In this document: positions 10,906 through 19,852 of the stretch, one piece after another
How the letters are laid out: every line of letters begins with the position of its first letter
Position numbering within the stretch: position 1 is the first letter of the stretch
Origin: Larix sibirica
Taxonomy: Eukaryota > Streptophyta > Pinopsida > Pinales > Pinaceae
NCBI GenBank assembly: GCA_004151065.3
Contig: NWUY0300018127.1
Span: 74,648 to 95,899 of the forward strand
Length of the DNA stretch: 21,252 nucleotides
Direction of reading: 5' to 3'
Notes under the pieces: generated by a model
What the model was told of the DNA's origin: nothing
Seen by the model: only the letters and a program-made list of their open reading frames with translations
Databases searched by the model: none
Position numbers and translations under genes: made by a program

Positions 10906-11070
10906 ACCCACCGGGCTGGGATAAGTATATTTTTATATAGAGAGGTATTATATTAACAATACCTTCATTTTAAAAGTGGTTGATCATTTATATGGTCAAC
11001 CTCTAATAAAATTGTGATATATAAGTAAATGGATACCAATGTTGTGCAACTCTACTATGTGGTGTAGGCT

Positions 11071-11071
11071 N
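11071..11071. other. Single N, probable assembly join
   Basis: One undetermined base, 56 bases before the long hairpin at 11127. Confidence 0.4.
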
Positions 11072-11126
11072 ATACTAATTATAATAATTAATAATTCATC
11101 AAAGCTAATGAGTGGGTCGATTGTAA

Positions 11127-11266
11127 ACTAGCAAGTCATATTAATAATTAATATGGTTTATATACTTCGTTTTGCGTATATCAACGACAGCCACACATTT
11201 GAATGTGGTTGATATACGCCGAACGACATATATAAGCCATATTAATTATTAATATGACTCACTAAT
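11127..11266. repeat. Long inverted repeat, MITE-like hairpin
   Basis: Arms of 59 nt at 11127-11185 and 11208-11266 pair at 51 of 59 positions, and two of the eight differences would be G-U pairs in RNA. The 22-nt centre contains a further perfect 6-bp stem (cacatt and aatgtg, 11194-11207), with an 8-nt bulge on the left side. Each arm also contains a near-palindrome, catattaataattaatatg. No open frame is present. The structure fits a miniature inverted-repeat element or foldback; a microRNA precursor is a less likely alternative. I see no clear target-site duplication. Confidence 0.7.
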
Positions 11267-11334
11267 TTTATTAAGTTCAAAAGTTTCATAGAGATTAAGG
11301 GAGGGATGAGAGAAATTTAAGTAAATGCACAGTA

Positions 11335-11382
11335 ACTTTAGTATGCCAGCATTATGTTACTTTAGTATGCCAGCATTATGTT
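11335..11382 (+). repeat. Exact 24-bp tandem duplication
   Basis: Two identical units at 11335-11358 and 11359-11382, beginning actttagtatgccagc. They lie 70 bases beyond the hairpin. Confidence 0.9.
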
Positions 11383-12253
11383 AGAGAGTTAGCCCCCAAA
11401 AAACTGTGAAAGTCTTAGTGGATGCCATGTCAAATAATCCATTCTCTTCATCATTATTGATCTTGAAAATGAAAATGATTATATTCTTATGAAGTTTAAG
11501 AGGGTTATAAAGATACAAGGCAGGCTTGGTTTATTATCAATAAAGTTATTATAGAGATGAAAAAGAAGTCTCACGGATATGGATTAAGATGGATGTTACG
11601 ATGAAGTGTTGTGGTCAAAAAGTAAACAACCATATTTTACAAAATATATTTGAAATAATAAAATGTTTTGTTTGAGGTGTATGTTAGGTAGTATTTAACA
11701 CTTTATGTTTATAGTTTACATTTCAAAATAAAATGTGACAATTTAAAATGTTAAGCATGCTATTGATGCGTTAATTTGGTTTGCCAAACTAATGTTATAG
11801 GTTATTTTGTTGGAAATGTGGACAATCTAACAAACAATATTTTAAACGGAAAAGTTATGGCAACAAAGATTTTAATTATAAGATCTAAATAATGGACATG
11901 GTCGTGATCCTAATTTTTGTAATGGGTAAAGGGAAAAGTATTTGTTGTATCTGAGGTGAATGTAATTGGGAAATTGTTGTAAGTCTTATTAAAAGCATGT
12001 ATAGCCCATTGGTTGGTCCAACATGTAGTGCATAGTTATAAGTAGGTTGTACTCCCCAAGTTAGTTGTAAGCTTTCCTATTCAGGTAAACACATTGTAGC
12101 ACAATATTGCATGTAATCACATGATTTATTTTTTTCTCATGGGTAGAGGTTGTGGTATCAAGTTGTGGAATTGACCACTTGGGTAGGTACAAGTGTGGTA
12201 GGTGTACATGTATGTTAGCTTGATGTTGAATTAGAGAAAATAAATCTTAGATT
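11383..12253. other. Mostly unrecognised; possible zinc-knuckle remnant
   Basis: No gene is supported. At about 11808-11880 a plus-strand reading gives CWKCGQSNKQYFKRK, which has the first two cysteines and the basic tail of a retroviral CCHC knuckle but lacks the His and last Cys. It may be a trace of a retrotransposon gag. Confidence 0.3.
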
Positions 12254-12266
12254 AAAGGGGGAAGAG
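12254..12266 (+). other. Candidate polypurine tract
   Basis: aaagggggaagag, a 13-base purine run followed at once by TG, as expected immediately before a 3' LTR. A competing reading places the LTR start at 12560 (tgttgggcc), with purine-rich sequence at 12507-12518 (aagtgggagac), a pattern common in Ty1/copia elements. The sequence does not decide between them. Confidence 0.35.
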
Positions 12267-12802
12267 TGAGCTAATCTTAGAGTGTTTAGATGCTAGGACC
12301 AAGTTATTATTCAAGGGGAGTTTAACATGTAGATGAAACCCACATATTTCAGTAGATGGATTTGATTTTATATGGACATTGACAATCAATTTTTCGTAAG
12401 TACAAAAACAAATGTAGCCTAATAATGAAGAAATCCCAAGATAATGACTATGAATATTGAAGACCAAGCTGAAGACCCAATTGACAATTGAAAATGAGGA
12501 CATGACCAAGTGGGAGACAAAGATAAAAATATGACCCTAAGGAAGACCAAGGTGAAAATTGTTGGGCCTAGTAAGTTTTGGGTACCATTTTTGGCAAGAC
12601 AGTTTTCGTGTGGACAGAAGCAAGGTAAAGTGGTTTGCCGAAGTGGTCAACTCCGACCAAGCAACCAAGAAACTGAGAAACTAGTCATTTTGAAGATGTC
12701 AAAGGGTAGGATTGAGTCAGTTAGTTAGAGTTTGTTCACTTACATTAATGAGTCGAGTAGTTGGTTAGTGGAGTAGTGGGAGCGAGGTAGGCTGTGTGCT
12801 CC

Positions 12803-12811
12803 CTATAAATA
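12803..12811 (+). promoter_or_regulatory. TATA box of the LTR
   Basis: ctataaata in a short GC-richer setting (gctccctataaatatg), followed by sequence with no gene for over 1 kb. This is the usual form of a polymerase II promoter in plant LTRs. Confidence 0.5.
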
Positions 12812-12831
12812 TGTAATAAGAGGGAAATTTT

Positions 12832-12832
12832 N
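12832..12832. other. Single N, probable assembly join
   Basis: One undetermined base about 20 bases downstream of the LTR TATA box. Confidence 0.4.
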
Positions 12833-13392
12833 GAGGTTGTTAGTGAATAGAAAGTTATTTTCAAGGGGAATTGGAGAACTGTGTGGATTTTTGTTCTCGA
12901 CGCATTTCGGACTCTATAGTTGAGTCCATCTTCAGGAGAGAAGGTGAACTATTGGCGAACTACTTATGTTTTGGTATGTCGAAGTTACTAGAAGAAGTCG
13001 AGTAGCATGATCTGCAAGCTGTGTGTGCAGGTCTGTTGTAATTGGAGGAAGAATATGTGATTCATTAACATGAAGTGCTTATCTATTGGTTGTGACTCAT
13101 AGTAAAAGAAGTGCTTCTGTGGTTTTTCCTGTCTTGGGTTTCCACGTTAACTTCTGGTGTCCTATGTGATGTGATGTGTTGTGTTATGTTTTGTTTTGCT
13201 TATTATCGGTTAAGTTAAAGAATGAACATGCTTATAATGATGAGATGAATGGATGTGATTAATGTAAAATGTATTAAGTCATAAGCAACTGATGAGATCT
13301 ATCGAAGTGAATGGTTTGTCGAAATTAATGATTTGTCGAAGCTATGGGTTGTTTGTTGAGTGATTCATCTATCGATCTATTCCCCTTTTTTG

Positions 13393-13415
13393 CTGCAGAA
13401 ACCTGGTTCCTGCAG
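13393..13415 (+). repeat. Short hairpin in the LTR/leader, conserved between copies
   Basis: ctgcagaaacc and ggttcctgcag flank one T and pair over 10 of 11 positions. The same hairpin recurs at 13844-13864 (tgcagaaacc / ggttcctgca) although the flanking sequence has diverged by about 20%. Confidence 0.6.
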
Positions 13416-13516
13416 TCTCCATAGGTACTTCGGGTGAGACTTCATCTGCTCTGCAGGTGTTGCAGAAAGGGTTAAAACCTTTCGAGTCAATATCTGTGGT
13501 GTTTGTTGGTGTTGTC

Positions 13517-13517
13517 N
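13517..13517. other. Single N at a repeat edge
   Basis: To the left lies the end of one LTR/leader copy. To the right the sequence restarts at atgaagtgcttatc, the same word found 447 bases earlier at 13070. The coincidence of the N with the restart suggests an assembly join. Confidence 0.6.
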
Positions 13518-13967
13518 ATGAAGTGCTTATCTATTGGTTGCGACTCATAATAAAAAGAATAACTTATGTGGGTTTTCTCGTCTTGGGTTTCCACATTTAA
13601 ATCATGGTGTTAAATGTGTGATGTATTATATGTTTGCTTATTTTTCTTATGAGTTACATGAATTGATGAACTATTGTGCCTAAATGAAGATATGCATGAA
13701 TGCGAAGTATAGTGCAAGTTATATAATTTTTGGTTAACTCATGAGTTGTGTCAAAGTTAATGGTTTTTTCAAAGTTACTGATCTGTCAGAGTTATCGGTT
13801 GTTTGATGAATGAGTTTCATGTCGAGATATTCCCCTTCTGCGATGCAGAAACCTGGTTCCTGCAATCTCCATAGTTACTTCAGGTGATACCTCATTTGCT
13901 TCGCAGGTGTTGCTGAAAGGGCTAAAACCCTTCCGGGCTGGAATCTATGGTGTTTGTTGGTGTTGTG
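13518..13967 (+). repeat. Second copy of the LTR/leader 3' half
   Basis: Aligns over its full length with 13070-13516 at about 80%, sharing atgaagtgcttatctattgg at the start, the gtttccac block, the tgcagaaacctggttcctgc hairpin and the end block gtgtttgttggtgttgt. A third, shorter copy of its last 65 bases begins at 17404. Confidence 0.75.
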
Positions 13968-14049
13968 GTGTATGTTTGAACCTTGGTCGAAGTAGAAGTG
14001 CACCAAAAAATGGTTATGTTGCCAGGACCGAGATTTATGTCGAAGGGGA

Positions 14050-16326
14050 ATGTAGCTTATGTGGCATCTGACTAAGCCAGAGATCCAGGATTGGTTAGAT
14101 CAGAAGCTGAGGGAGTTTGCTAAAGATCAAAACAAGCACCCTCGATTGGACGATGAAGCATGCTTAGATAAGTATGGTTTTTTGATATTCATGAGGTTTT
14201 CTTCGGGAAATTCCCTATGATATTGCATATTCATGGTTGGAAAGGTTGGCTAAGGAAAAGATGAACTTCCAAGGAGGTGATCCTAGGAGATGGACACTTG
14301 AGATGATCCAGCAACTGAAAGGTGTCAATAACAAGACTTCACGTGTAGTGGATTACTGTTTGGAGAGCATATTAGAGGGGTACATTACTGAATTTACATT
14401 AAGTCATTTAGTGCAGTAGAACGAGAATTATTTGAAGGACTACGCGGTAAGTACCTGAGATCTTTAAATTTTTCGATTAAGAAGTTGCTTTGTGAAAAAG
14501 GAGTGATGTGAATCGAAGCTGACGAATAAAGGATTTGTGCGCGGTGGGCATGGGTATTGAATGGTGAATGTGTGGAATGAGTTGAAATGATAAGGTGAGA
14601 AGAGAGTGAGATAGATGAAGAGTGTGGGTTTCTACGAAGTGGGAAGAGATTTTGGCTGAACAAGAGGAGGAGAACTATGACAAAGAGAGAAAAGTGTGAC
14701 TGAAAGAAGGGACTACGATCCTGTACCACAACTCAACGAAGATTCTTATGATGAGGAGGAAGAATATCGACTCATTTAAGAAGAAGAAGAAGAACCTACA
14801 GATCCGTCTCAGACCCAAGGCTGGGACATACCCACGACCCCACGTACATCTCGAGAAACTAAGGTAAGACATAGTAACTCATCACAATTTTCCCAAGGAA
14901 TTCAAAGTAGTACTTCACCAATTGGAAAGGCACCAAGTAGTGGACCATTAATATCAATTCATCCAAAACCCTAGAGGTCCTGAATGGCTGGGGATGACAT
15001 GAAGTTACCTATTTTTAATGGAAATGGGTCAGAGAACCCATAACCACACTGGTTCTTATGTAACGTAGTATGGACTATGAAACAAGTACAAGATGATAAT
15101 GTCAATTTGGCGCAGTTAATTACAACCTTTAGGGGTTGCGCCCTAGACTGGTTTATGAATTTTTTTGAAGTTACTGGTGAACAACAAGCGAAGACCTTAG
15201 TAGAGGTTAAGGATGGGTTGAAAGTTGAATTTAAGAGGCCAAAATCCAAGTTGTAGTGTATTACTAAATTGAAACAAATTAAACAAGCACCAAATGAGTC
15301 TGTTTGGGACTTTGACCAAAGGTTTAAGACTTTGATGGCCTGTGAAAGCTTCTCGATGAATGACGTGCAACACAAGGAATGGTTTATTGTCGCTTTACTA
15401 CCTCATATCAGAATTCCATTAATGCAATAGAAACTTCCATCCCAGACGGAGGCCCTTGAGTTGGCTATGAAGTTGGAAGCATCACATGTAGGAGAGACTA
15501 GAACTAGTATGGCTCAAATCCATTCACAGTTGGTGAACTTTTAAACTTAGATTCAAGACATAAAGAAGGGTATGGAGAAGAGAGAAGTTGTTTGGTGTAC
15601 CGGATGTAAAGAGGAGGGCCACTCAAAATATCAATGTAAATATTTTCATGATTATCTCAATGCTAGAAATCCTAATCTGTTGAATCCTGGGAAGGGTGTA
15701 TGGTGCAAAATATTCCAAACTAGAGGACATCAACTAGAAGAGTGTTATTTGCTACAGAAAATGGTAAGTAATCCTCAAAAACCATGGTGTAAGTTGTGTC
15801 GATCAGTTGGACATGATGAGAAGAACTGTCGAGCATACCAGTTGCTCATAGGGAGCACTGAAGACACTTTCCTCATGAAAGGAGAAGATCAAGCTGAAAG
15901 AAGTAATGTACCATTTAACCAACCGTGAGGTGGATTCTGAGGGAATGGACGAAGAGGATTTGGTCAAGGAAGAGGTCAGGTAATTTTTTATAATTGTGGT
16001 ACTCCAGGACATTATGCTAGAGACTGCCATGAATCCTACTTCGACCTACACATATTGTAGGGCATTAGACCATACTATTGAAGACCATCCACAGCTTATA
16101 ACAAAGTGGCAAGTGAAGAATAATCAAGATCAGAATCAGAATGTTCAGAAGATTTCAGCTAAGCCATGACCGAAGCAGCTTACTGTCACTTTGGTAATCA
16201 AAGGAGGAGATGCGACAAGTGATGAAAAGGGAAGTCACAATAACCAGTGGGACCCGAGAGTGAGGCTAGCAGTTCAGAAGCTGCCACAATTTGATGTTCA
16301 AAAAGAGAGGGGGTTTTCTCTGAAGC
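14050..16326 (+). pseudogene. gag: Gypsy gag, copy 1, with five zinc-knuckle positions
   Basis: The likely start is ATG 14050. The N-terminal part includes KLREFAKDQNKHPRLDDEA, then NFQGGDPRRW and KYLRSLNFSIKKLL, over three frame segments. An acidic linker (DSYDEEEEY, EEEEEPTDPSQTQGW, about 14715-14830) leads to the capsid core from ATG 14984: AGDDMKLPIFNGNG, CALDWFMNFF, then WDFDQRFKTLMA. Zinc-knuckle positions follow. One (CTGCKEEGHSKYQC, from 15596) and three (CKLCRSVGHDEKNC, from 15788) are intact. Two has Phe for its second Cys, and four has Phe for its first. Five lies one frame over and has Tyr and His in place of its outer Cys residues. Seven in-frame stops (15041, 15254, 15428, 15542, 15548, 15926, 15938) and several frameshifts kill it. 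Gag would form the particle and bind RNA. Confidence 0.8.
14447..14452 (+). other. Shared frameshift / splice-donor-like site, copy 1
   Basis: gtaagt follows gcg within the gag N-terminal part. The reading NENYLKDYA before it and KYLRSLNFS after it are in different frames. The same site and the same break occur in copy 2 at 17955, outside the identical tract. Confidence 0.5.
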
Positions 16327-17234
16327 TCGTGATGAATTTATGAAGGGTGCATCAACATCCTCCTCACCACCACTATTTAAAGAACGTCATGTCTATGATA
16401 TGCCACCTCGCTTTGAGTGGTCTCTATCAAAGAAGAATCCAGGAAAGGTAACTACTCTGCATAGCTTTTTCAAAAGTTGTTTATCCTTAATTAAGGATGA
16501 AAATGCATTACAGGAATTTCATATGTTAATTGGAGAATCTGAGGGAGAATTGAGGCAAGAAAGAGTTGTAAACCATGTTCAAAAGAGAACAAAAACCGGA
16601 CGGGAGTTTCAACTTAATGCACAAATTAGAGATTATGATATGGATTTTTTCATTTTAGATCTAGGTTCAGATGTCAATATTCTGACTAAACAGACATGGG
16701 AAACTATGGGAAATACGAAGATAGTATGGTCACCTATTCTGATACGGTTGGCCAATCAACATAAATTTATACAATTTGGAAGGATGGTTGGGGTCCCTAT
16801 TGAAGTGGAGGGACTGGGTACTTTTGCAGACTTTGAAGTCACAGAGATTGCCAATGATACTAATCTGTATCCTGCACTTCCGGGAATAGACTGGGAAATT
16901 GCTAATCAAACTATTATTAGTTTCAAGAAGCAGATGCTAACATTTGAGAATCAGATGAAATAAAAGTTGTAACACCTTTGGATCCATTGGAAGGACAAAG
17001 GTATGTCGAACTATTAAAGGAAGATTATGATGCTCGATATTTGGATAATATTTACAATGTATCCTCCAGGGTAAATGAATATATCAATCCCACAGCATAT
17101 GGTACGCTAAGCTGGAAGAGCGTTAGCTCCTGCTCATTAGATTTTGGCGAAGCTTTGAAGAAATGGCAAAACAGGATACATGAAGTTTCAATGCGAATAT
17201 GTGGCTGCGTTATGAAGTCACTACGTTGGGTTGG
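14778..17234 (+). repeat. Identical tract, copy 1
   Basis: 2457 bp, offset 3526 from 18304-20760, with no mismatch found on reading both through. It starts at a run of five aag triplets and ends at a t/g difference at 17235. The flanks on both sides are only about 80-85% identical. Confidence 0.9.
16340..16963 (+). pseudogene. Retrotransposon aspartic protease, copy 1
   Basis: An open frame of 207 codons, the longest intact stretch of the element. The pepsin-like retroviral protease core lies at about residues 90-205: the active-site block is FILDLGSDVNIL with catalytic Asp107, followed by a hydrophobic flap region and PALPGIDWEI near residue 180. DLGS replaces the usual D-S/T-G triad, which is normal for this plant gypsy group. 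The first 85 residues are a linker (PPRFEWSLSKK, then a basic stretch). It was part of the gag-pol polyprotein: the preceding gag frame runs into this one at about 16310-16325 (FSEARDEF before the ATG) through a frameshift, so the ATG at 16340 is not the ancestral start. The protease would have processed the polyprotein. Confidence 0.85.
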
Positions 17235-17372
17235 TAAAGAGGTATGTGACCTTCCCACTTATGAAGGTTTTCCTAATTTAGATAAGTTTATTGTTGAATT
17301 TGAAATTAAGGTGCCATAGCAACAACGTTTGTTAGCATTGGATGTGGACTTGAAAGTGACACCAGAAAGATG
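16978..17372 (+). pseudogene. Second gag-like domain after protease, copy 1, broken
   Basis: This follows the protease after a stop (TAA 16961-16963), in a shifted frame. The first part is a linker: PLEGQRYVELLKEDYDARYL, then SSRVNEYINPTA, and the Ser-rich WKSVSSCSLDFGEALKKWQN. Near residue 85 begins DLPTYEGFPNLDKFIVEFE, which has the form of a capsid-type gag start. A TAG at 17317-17319 and the breakpoint near 17372 end it. The same region in copy 2 continues further and shows more of the domain. From 17235 on, the two copies differ at about 20 positions in 138. Confidence 0.6.
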
Positions 17373-17402
17373 TGTGAAATTCTAAATCACAGCAGATCAT
17401 GG

Positions 17403-17403
17403 N
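17403..17403. other. Single N between the two gypsy copies
   Basis: Left of it copy 1 has already lost homology (from 17372). Right of it the sequence restarts at gcaggtgttgcc, equivalent to 13903 in the copy 1 leader. A probable assembly join. Confidence 0.6.
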
Positions 17404-17549
17404 GCAGGTGTTGCCGAAAGGGATAAAACCCCTCGGGCTAGTATCTGTGGTGTTTTTTGGTGTTATGTTGTATGTTTGAACCATGTTCGAAGTAGACGTG
17501 CAACAACAAATGGTTCCATTTCCAAGACCGAGATTTGTGTCTAACGGGA

Positions 17550-19852
17550 ATGTGGCTTATGTGGCATCCGACTAAGCCAAGGATCTAGGATTGGGTAGGT
17601 CAGAAGCTAAGAGAATTTGCTAAAGATCAAAACAAGCACCCTTGATTGGATGATGAAGCTTGGCTAGGTAAGTATCTTTATTTTTATATTCATGAAGCTT
17701 TCTTTGGGTAGTTTCTTATGATATTAAATGAATGGTTGGAAAGGACAACTGAGCAAAAGATGAATTTCAAAGGAGGTGATCCTAGAATTTGGACGACTAA
17801 ATTGATCCAATGACTAAAAAGTGTGAATAATCAAATTTCACCCATTGTGGATTACTGGCTAGACCGTATATTGGAGGGGTATATTATGTATTTTTTGTTG
17901 ACACTATTAATTCATATAGTGTATCATAATGAGAATTATTTGAAGCACTGCGCGGTAAGTACCTAAGATCTTTAAATTTTTCGATTAAAAAGTTGCTTTG
18001 TGAAAAAGGGGTGATGCAAATGGAAGTTGGCGAGTAAAGCATTTGCGCATAGTGGGTATGGGTGTCGAATGGAGGATGGTCTGGGAAAATGTATGGAATG
18101 AGATAAAATGATAAGGGGAGAAGAAGGTGATATAGAAGAAAAGTGTGGTTTTCTACGAAGTGGGAATATATTTTGATCGAATAAGAGGAGGATAACTGCA
18201 ATGAGGAGAGGGGGTTGCAGTGCAACTGAAAGAAGGGACTATGAACTAGTACCACAACTCGATGAATATTCTTATGATGAAGAGGAAGAGTACTAGCTCA
18301 TTGAAGAAGAAGAAGAAGAACCTACAGATCCGTCTCAGACCCAAGGCTGGGACATACCCACGACCCCACGTACATCTCGAGAAACTAAGGTAAGACATAG
18401 TAACTCATCACAATTTTCCCAAGGAATTCAAAGTAGTACTTCACCAATTGGAAAGGCACCAAGTAGTGGACCATTAATATCAATTCATCCAAAACCCTAG
18501 AGGTCCTGAATGGCTGGGGATGACATGAAGTTACCTATTTTTAATGGAAATGGGTCAGAGAACCCATAACCACACTGGTTCTTATGTAACGTAGTATGGA
18601 CTATGAAACAAGTACAAGATGATAATGTCAATTTGGCGCAGTTAATTACAACCTTTAGGGGTTGCGCCCTAGACTGGTTTATGAATTTTTTTGAAGTTAC
18701 TGGTGAACAACAAGCGAAGACCTTAGTAGAGGTTAAGGATGGGTTGAAAGTTGAATTTAAGAGGCCAAAATCCAAGTTGTAGTGTATTACTAAATTGAAA
18801 CAAATTAAACAAGCACCAAATGAGTCTGTTTGGGACTTTGACCAAAGGTTTAAGACTTTGATGGCCTGTGAAAGCTTCTCGATGAATGACGTGCAACACA
18901 AGGAATGGTTTATTGTCGCTTTACTACCTCATATCAGAATTCCATTAATGCAATAGAAACTTCCATCCCAGACGGAGGCCCTTGAGTTGGCTATGAAGTT
19001 GGAAGCATCACATGTAGGAGAGACTAGAACTAGTATGGCTCAAATCCATTCACAGTTGGTGAACTTTTAAACTTAGATTCAAGACATAAAGAAGGGTATG
19101 GAGAAGAGAGAAGTTGTTTGGTGTACCGGATGTAAAGAGGAGGGCCACTCAAAATATCAATGTAAATATTTTCATGATTATCTCAATGCTAGAAATCCTA
19201 ATCTGTTGAATCCTGGGAAGGGTGTATGGTGCAAAATATTCCAAACTAGAGGACATCAACTAGAAGAGTGTTATTTGCTACAGAAAATGGTAAGTAATCC
19301 TCAAAAACCATGGTGTAAGTTGTGTCGATCAGTTGGACATGATGAGAAGAACTGTCGAGCATACCAGTTGCTCATAGGGAGCACTGAAGACACTTTCCTC
19401 ATGAAAGGAGAAGATCAAGCTGAAAGAAGTAATGTACCATTTAACCAACCGTGAGGTGGATTCTGAGGGAATGGACGAAGAGGATTTGGTCAAGGAAGAG
19501 GTCAGGTAATTTTTTATAATTGTGGTACTCCAGGACATTATGCTAGAGACTGCCATGAATCCTACTTCGACCTACACATATTGTAGGGCATTAGACCATA
19601 CTATTGAAGACCATCCACAGCTTATAACAAAGTGGCAAGTGAAGAATAATCAAGATCAGAATCAGAATGTTCAGAAGATTTCAGCTAAGCCATGACCGAA
19701 GCAGCTTACTGTCACTTTGGTAATCAAAGGAGGAGATGCGACAAGTGATGAAAAGGGAAGTCACAATAACCAGTGGGACCCGAGAGTGAGGCTAGCAGTT
19801 CAGAAGCTGCCACAATTTGATGTTCAAAAAGAGAGGGGGTTTTCTCTGAAGC
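17550..19852 (+). pseudogene. gag: Gypsy gag, copy 2
   Basis: Starts at ATG 17550 (MWLMWHPTKP). Upstream of 18304 it is an independent version of copy 1, about 80% identical: it lacks the copy 1 frameshift near 14200, reading straight through DDEAWLGKY and FYIHEAF, but has its own stops (the TAG after PRI, TGA after KHP, TAG after EAFFG, TGA after LIQ). It keeps the frame break at the gtaagt site (17955). At the acidic linker it has GAA where copy 1 has TAA (18303 against 14777). From 18304 it is identical to copy 1, including all seven gag-core and knuckle-region stops and the degraded second, fourth and fifth zinc knuckles. Confidence 0.8.
17955..17960 (+). other. Shared frameshift / splice-donor-like site, copy 2
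   Basis: gtaagt between NENYLKHCA and KYLRSLNFSIKKLL, the same position and frame break as at 14447 in copy 1. Confidence 0.5.

Larger units (their letters stand above)
10683..10919 (-). mobile_element. tRNA-derived SINE
   Basis: Read on the minus strand, the element starts near 10919 with a tRNA-like head (cccggtgggttagctcaag), continues with a B-box region, then a tRNA-unrelated body, and ends in eight A residues (the T run at 10683-10690). A and B boxes are 33 nt apart, right for a tRNA-type polymerase III promoter. Total length is about 235 bp, normal for plant SINEs. A tRNA gene is unlikely because the head does not close into an acceptor stem and the sequence extends well past the T-arm region to an A tail. 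I could not find a convincing target-site duplication, so the insertion is either old or its right boundary is a few bases off. Confidence 0.8.
12267..13516 (+). mobile_element. Probable LTR with leader, gypsy family
   Basis: This region has the anatomy of a retrotransposon LTR: a possible purine tract and TG at the left, a TATA box at 12803, and further on the block gggtttccacgtta, which is typical of the R/U5 part of plant LTRs. Its last 447 bp (13070-13516) are repeated, about 80% identical, at 13518-13967, where they run into the gypsy body, so it belongs to the same family. The right boundary and the primer-binding site are not resolved. No TGG motif matching a common primer tRNA was found, so the last few hundred bases may be untranslated leader. 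A single N at 12832 and another at 13517 interrupt the region. Confidence 0.5.
13518..17402 (+). mobile_element. Truncated Ty3/gypsy retrotransposon, copy 1
   Basis: The order is: 3' half of LTR/leader (13518-13967), short leader, gag N-terminal part from 14050, acidic linker, gag core, zinc-knuckle array to about 16130, aspartic protease (16340-16963) and a second gag-like domain (16978-17372). Homology with copy 2 stops at about 17372, then some 30 unmatched bases lead to an N at 17403. Reverse transcriptase, RNase H, integrase and the 3' LTR are absent. Numerous stops and frameshifts make it non-functional. The protease motif DLGS and the protease sequence style are those of plant Ty3/gypsy elements; assignment to a named lineage would need a reverse transcriptase, which the window lacks. 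Confidence 0.8.

Noticed and set aside
10840-10919. A functional tRNA gene on the minus strand
   Set aside because: A and B boxes are present, but no acceptor stem closes and the sequence continues into a SINE body with an A tail.
12151-12166. tggtatcaagttgtgg, similar to an initiator-Met primer-binding site
   Set aside because: Only the first eight bases fit, no LTR end lies directly before it, and the gypsy body starts far downstream.
14971-15375. Minus-strand open frame of 134 codons, repeated at 18497-18901
   Set aside because: It is the complement of the gag core, whose plus-strand reading has clear capsid features; the minus reading has no recognisable motif.
16978-17319. An independent small gene starting with M at 16978
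   Set aside because: The displayed start is TTG, and the sequence is the continuation of the polyprotein after a stop and frame change behind the protease.
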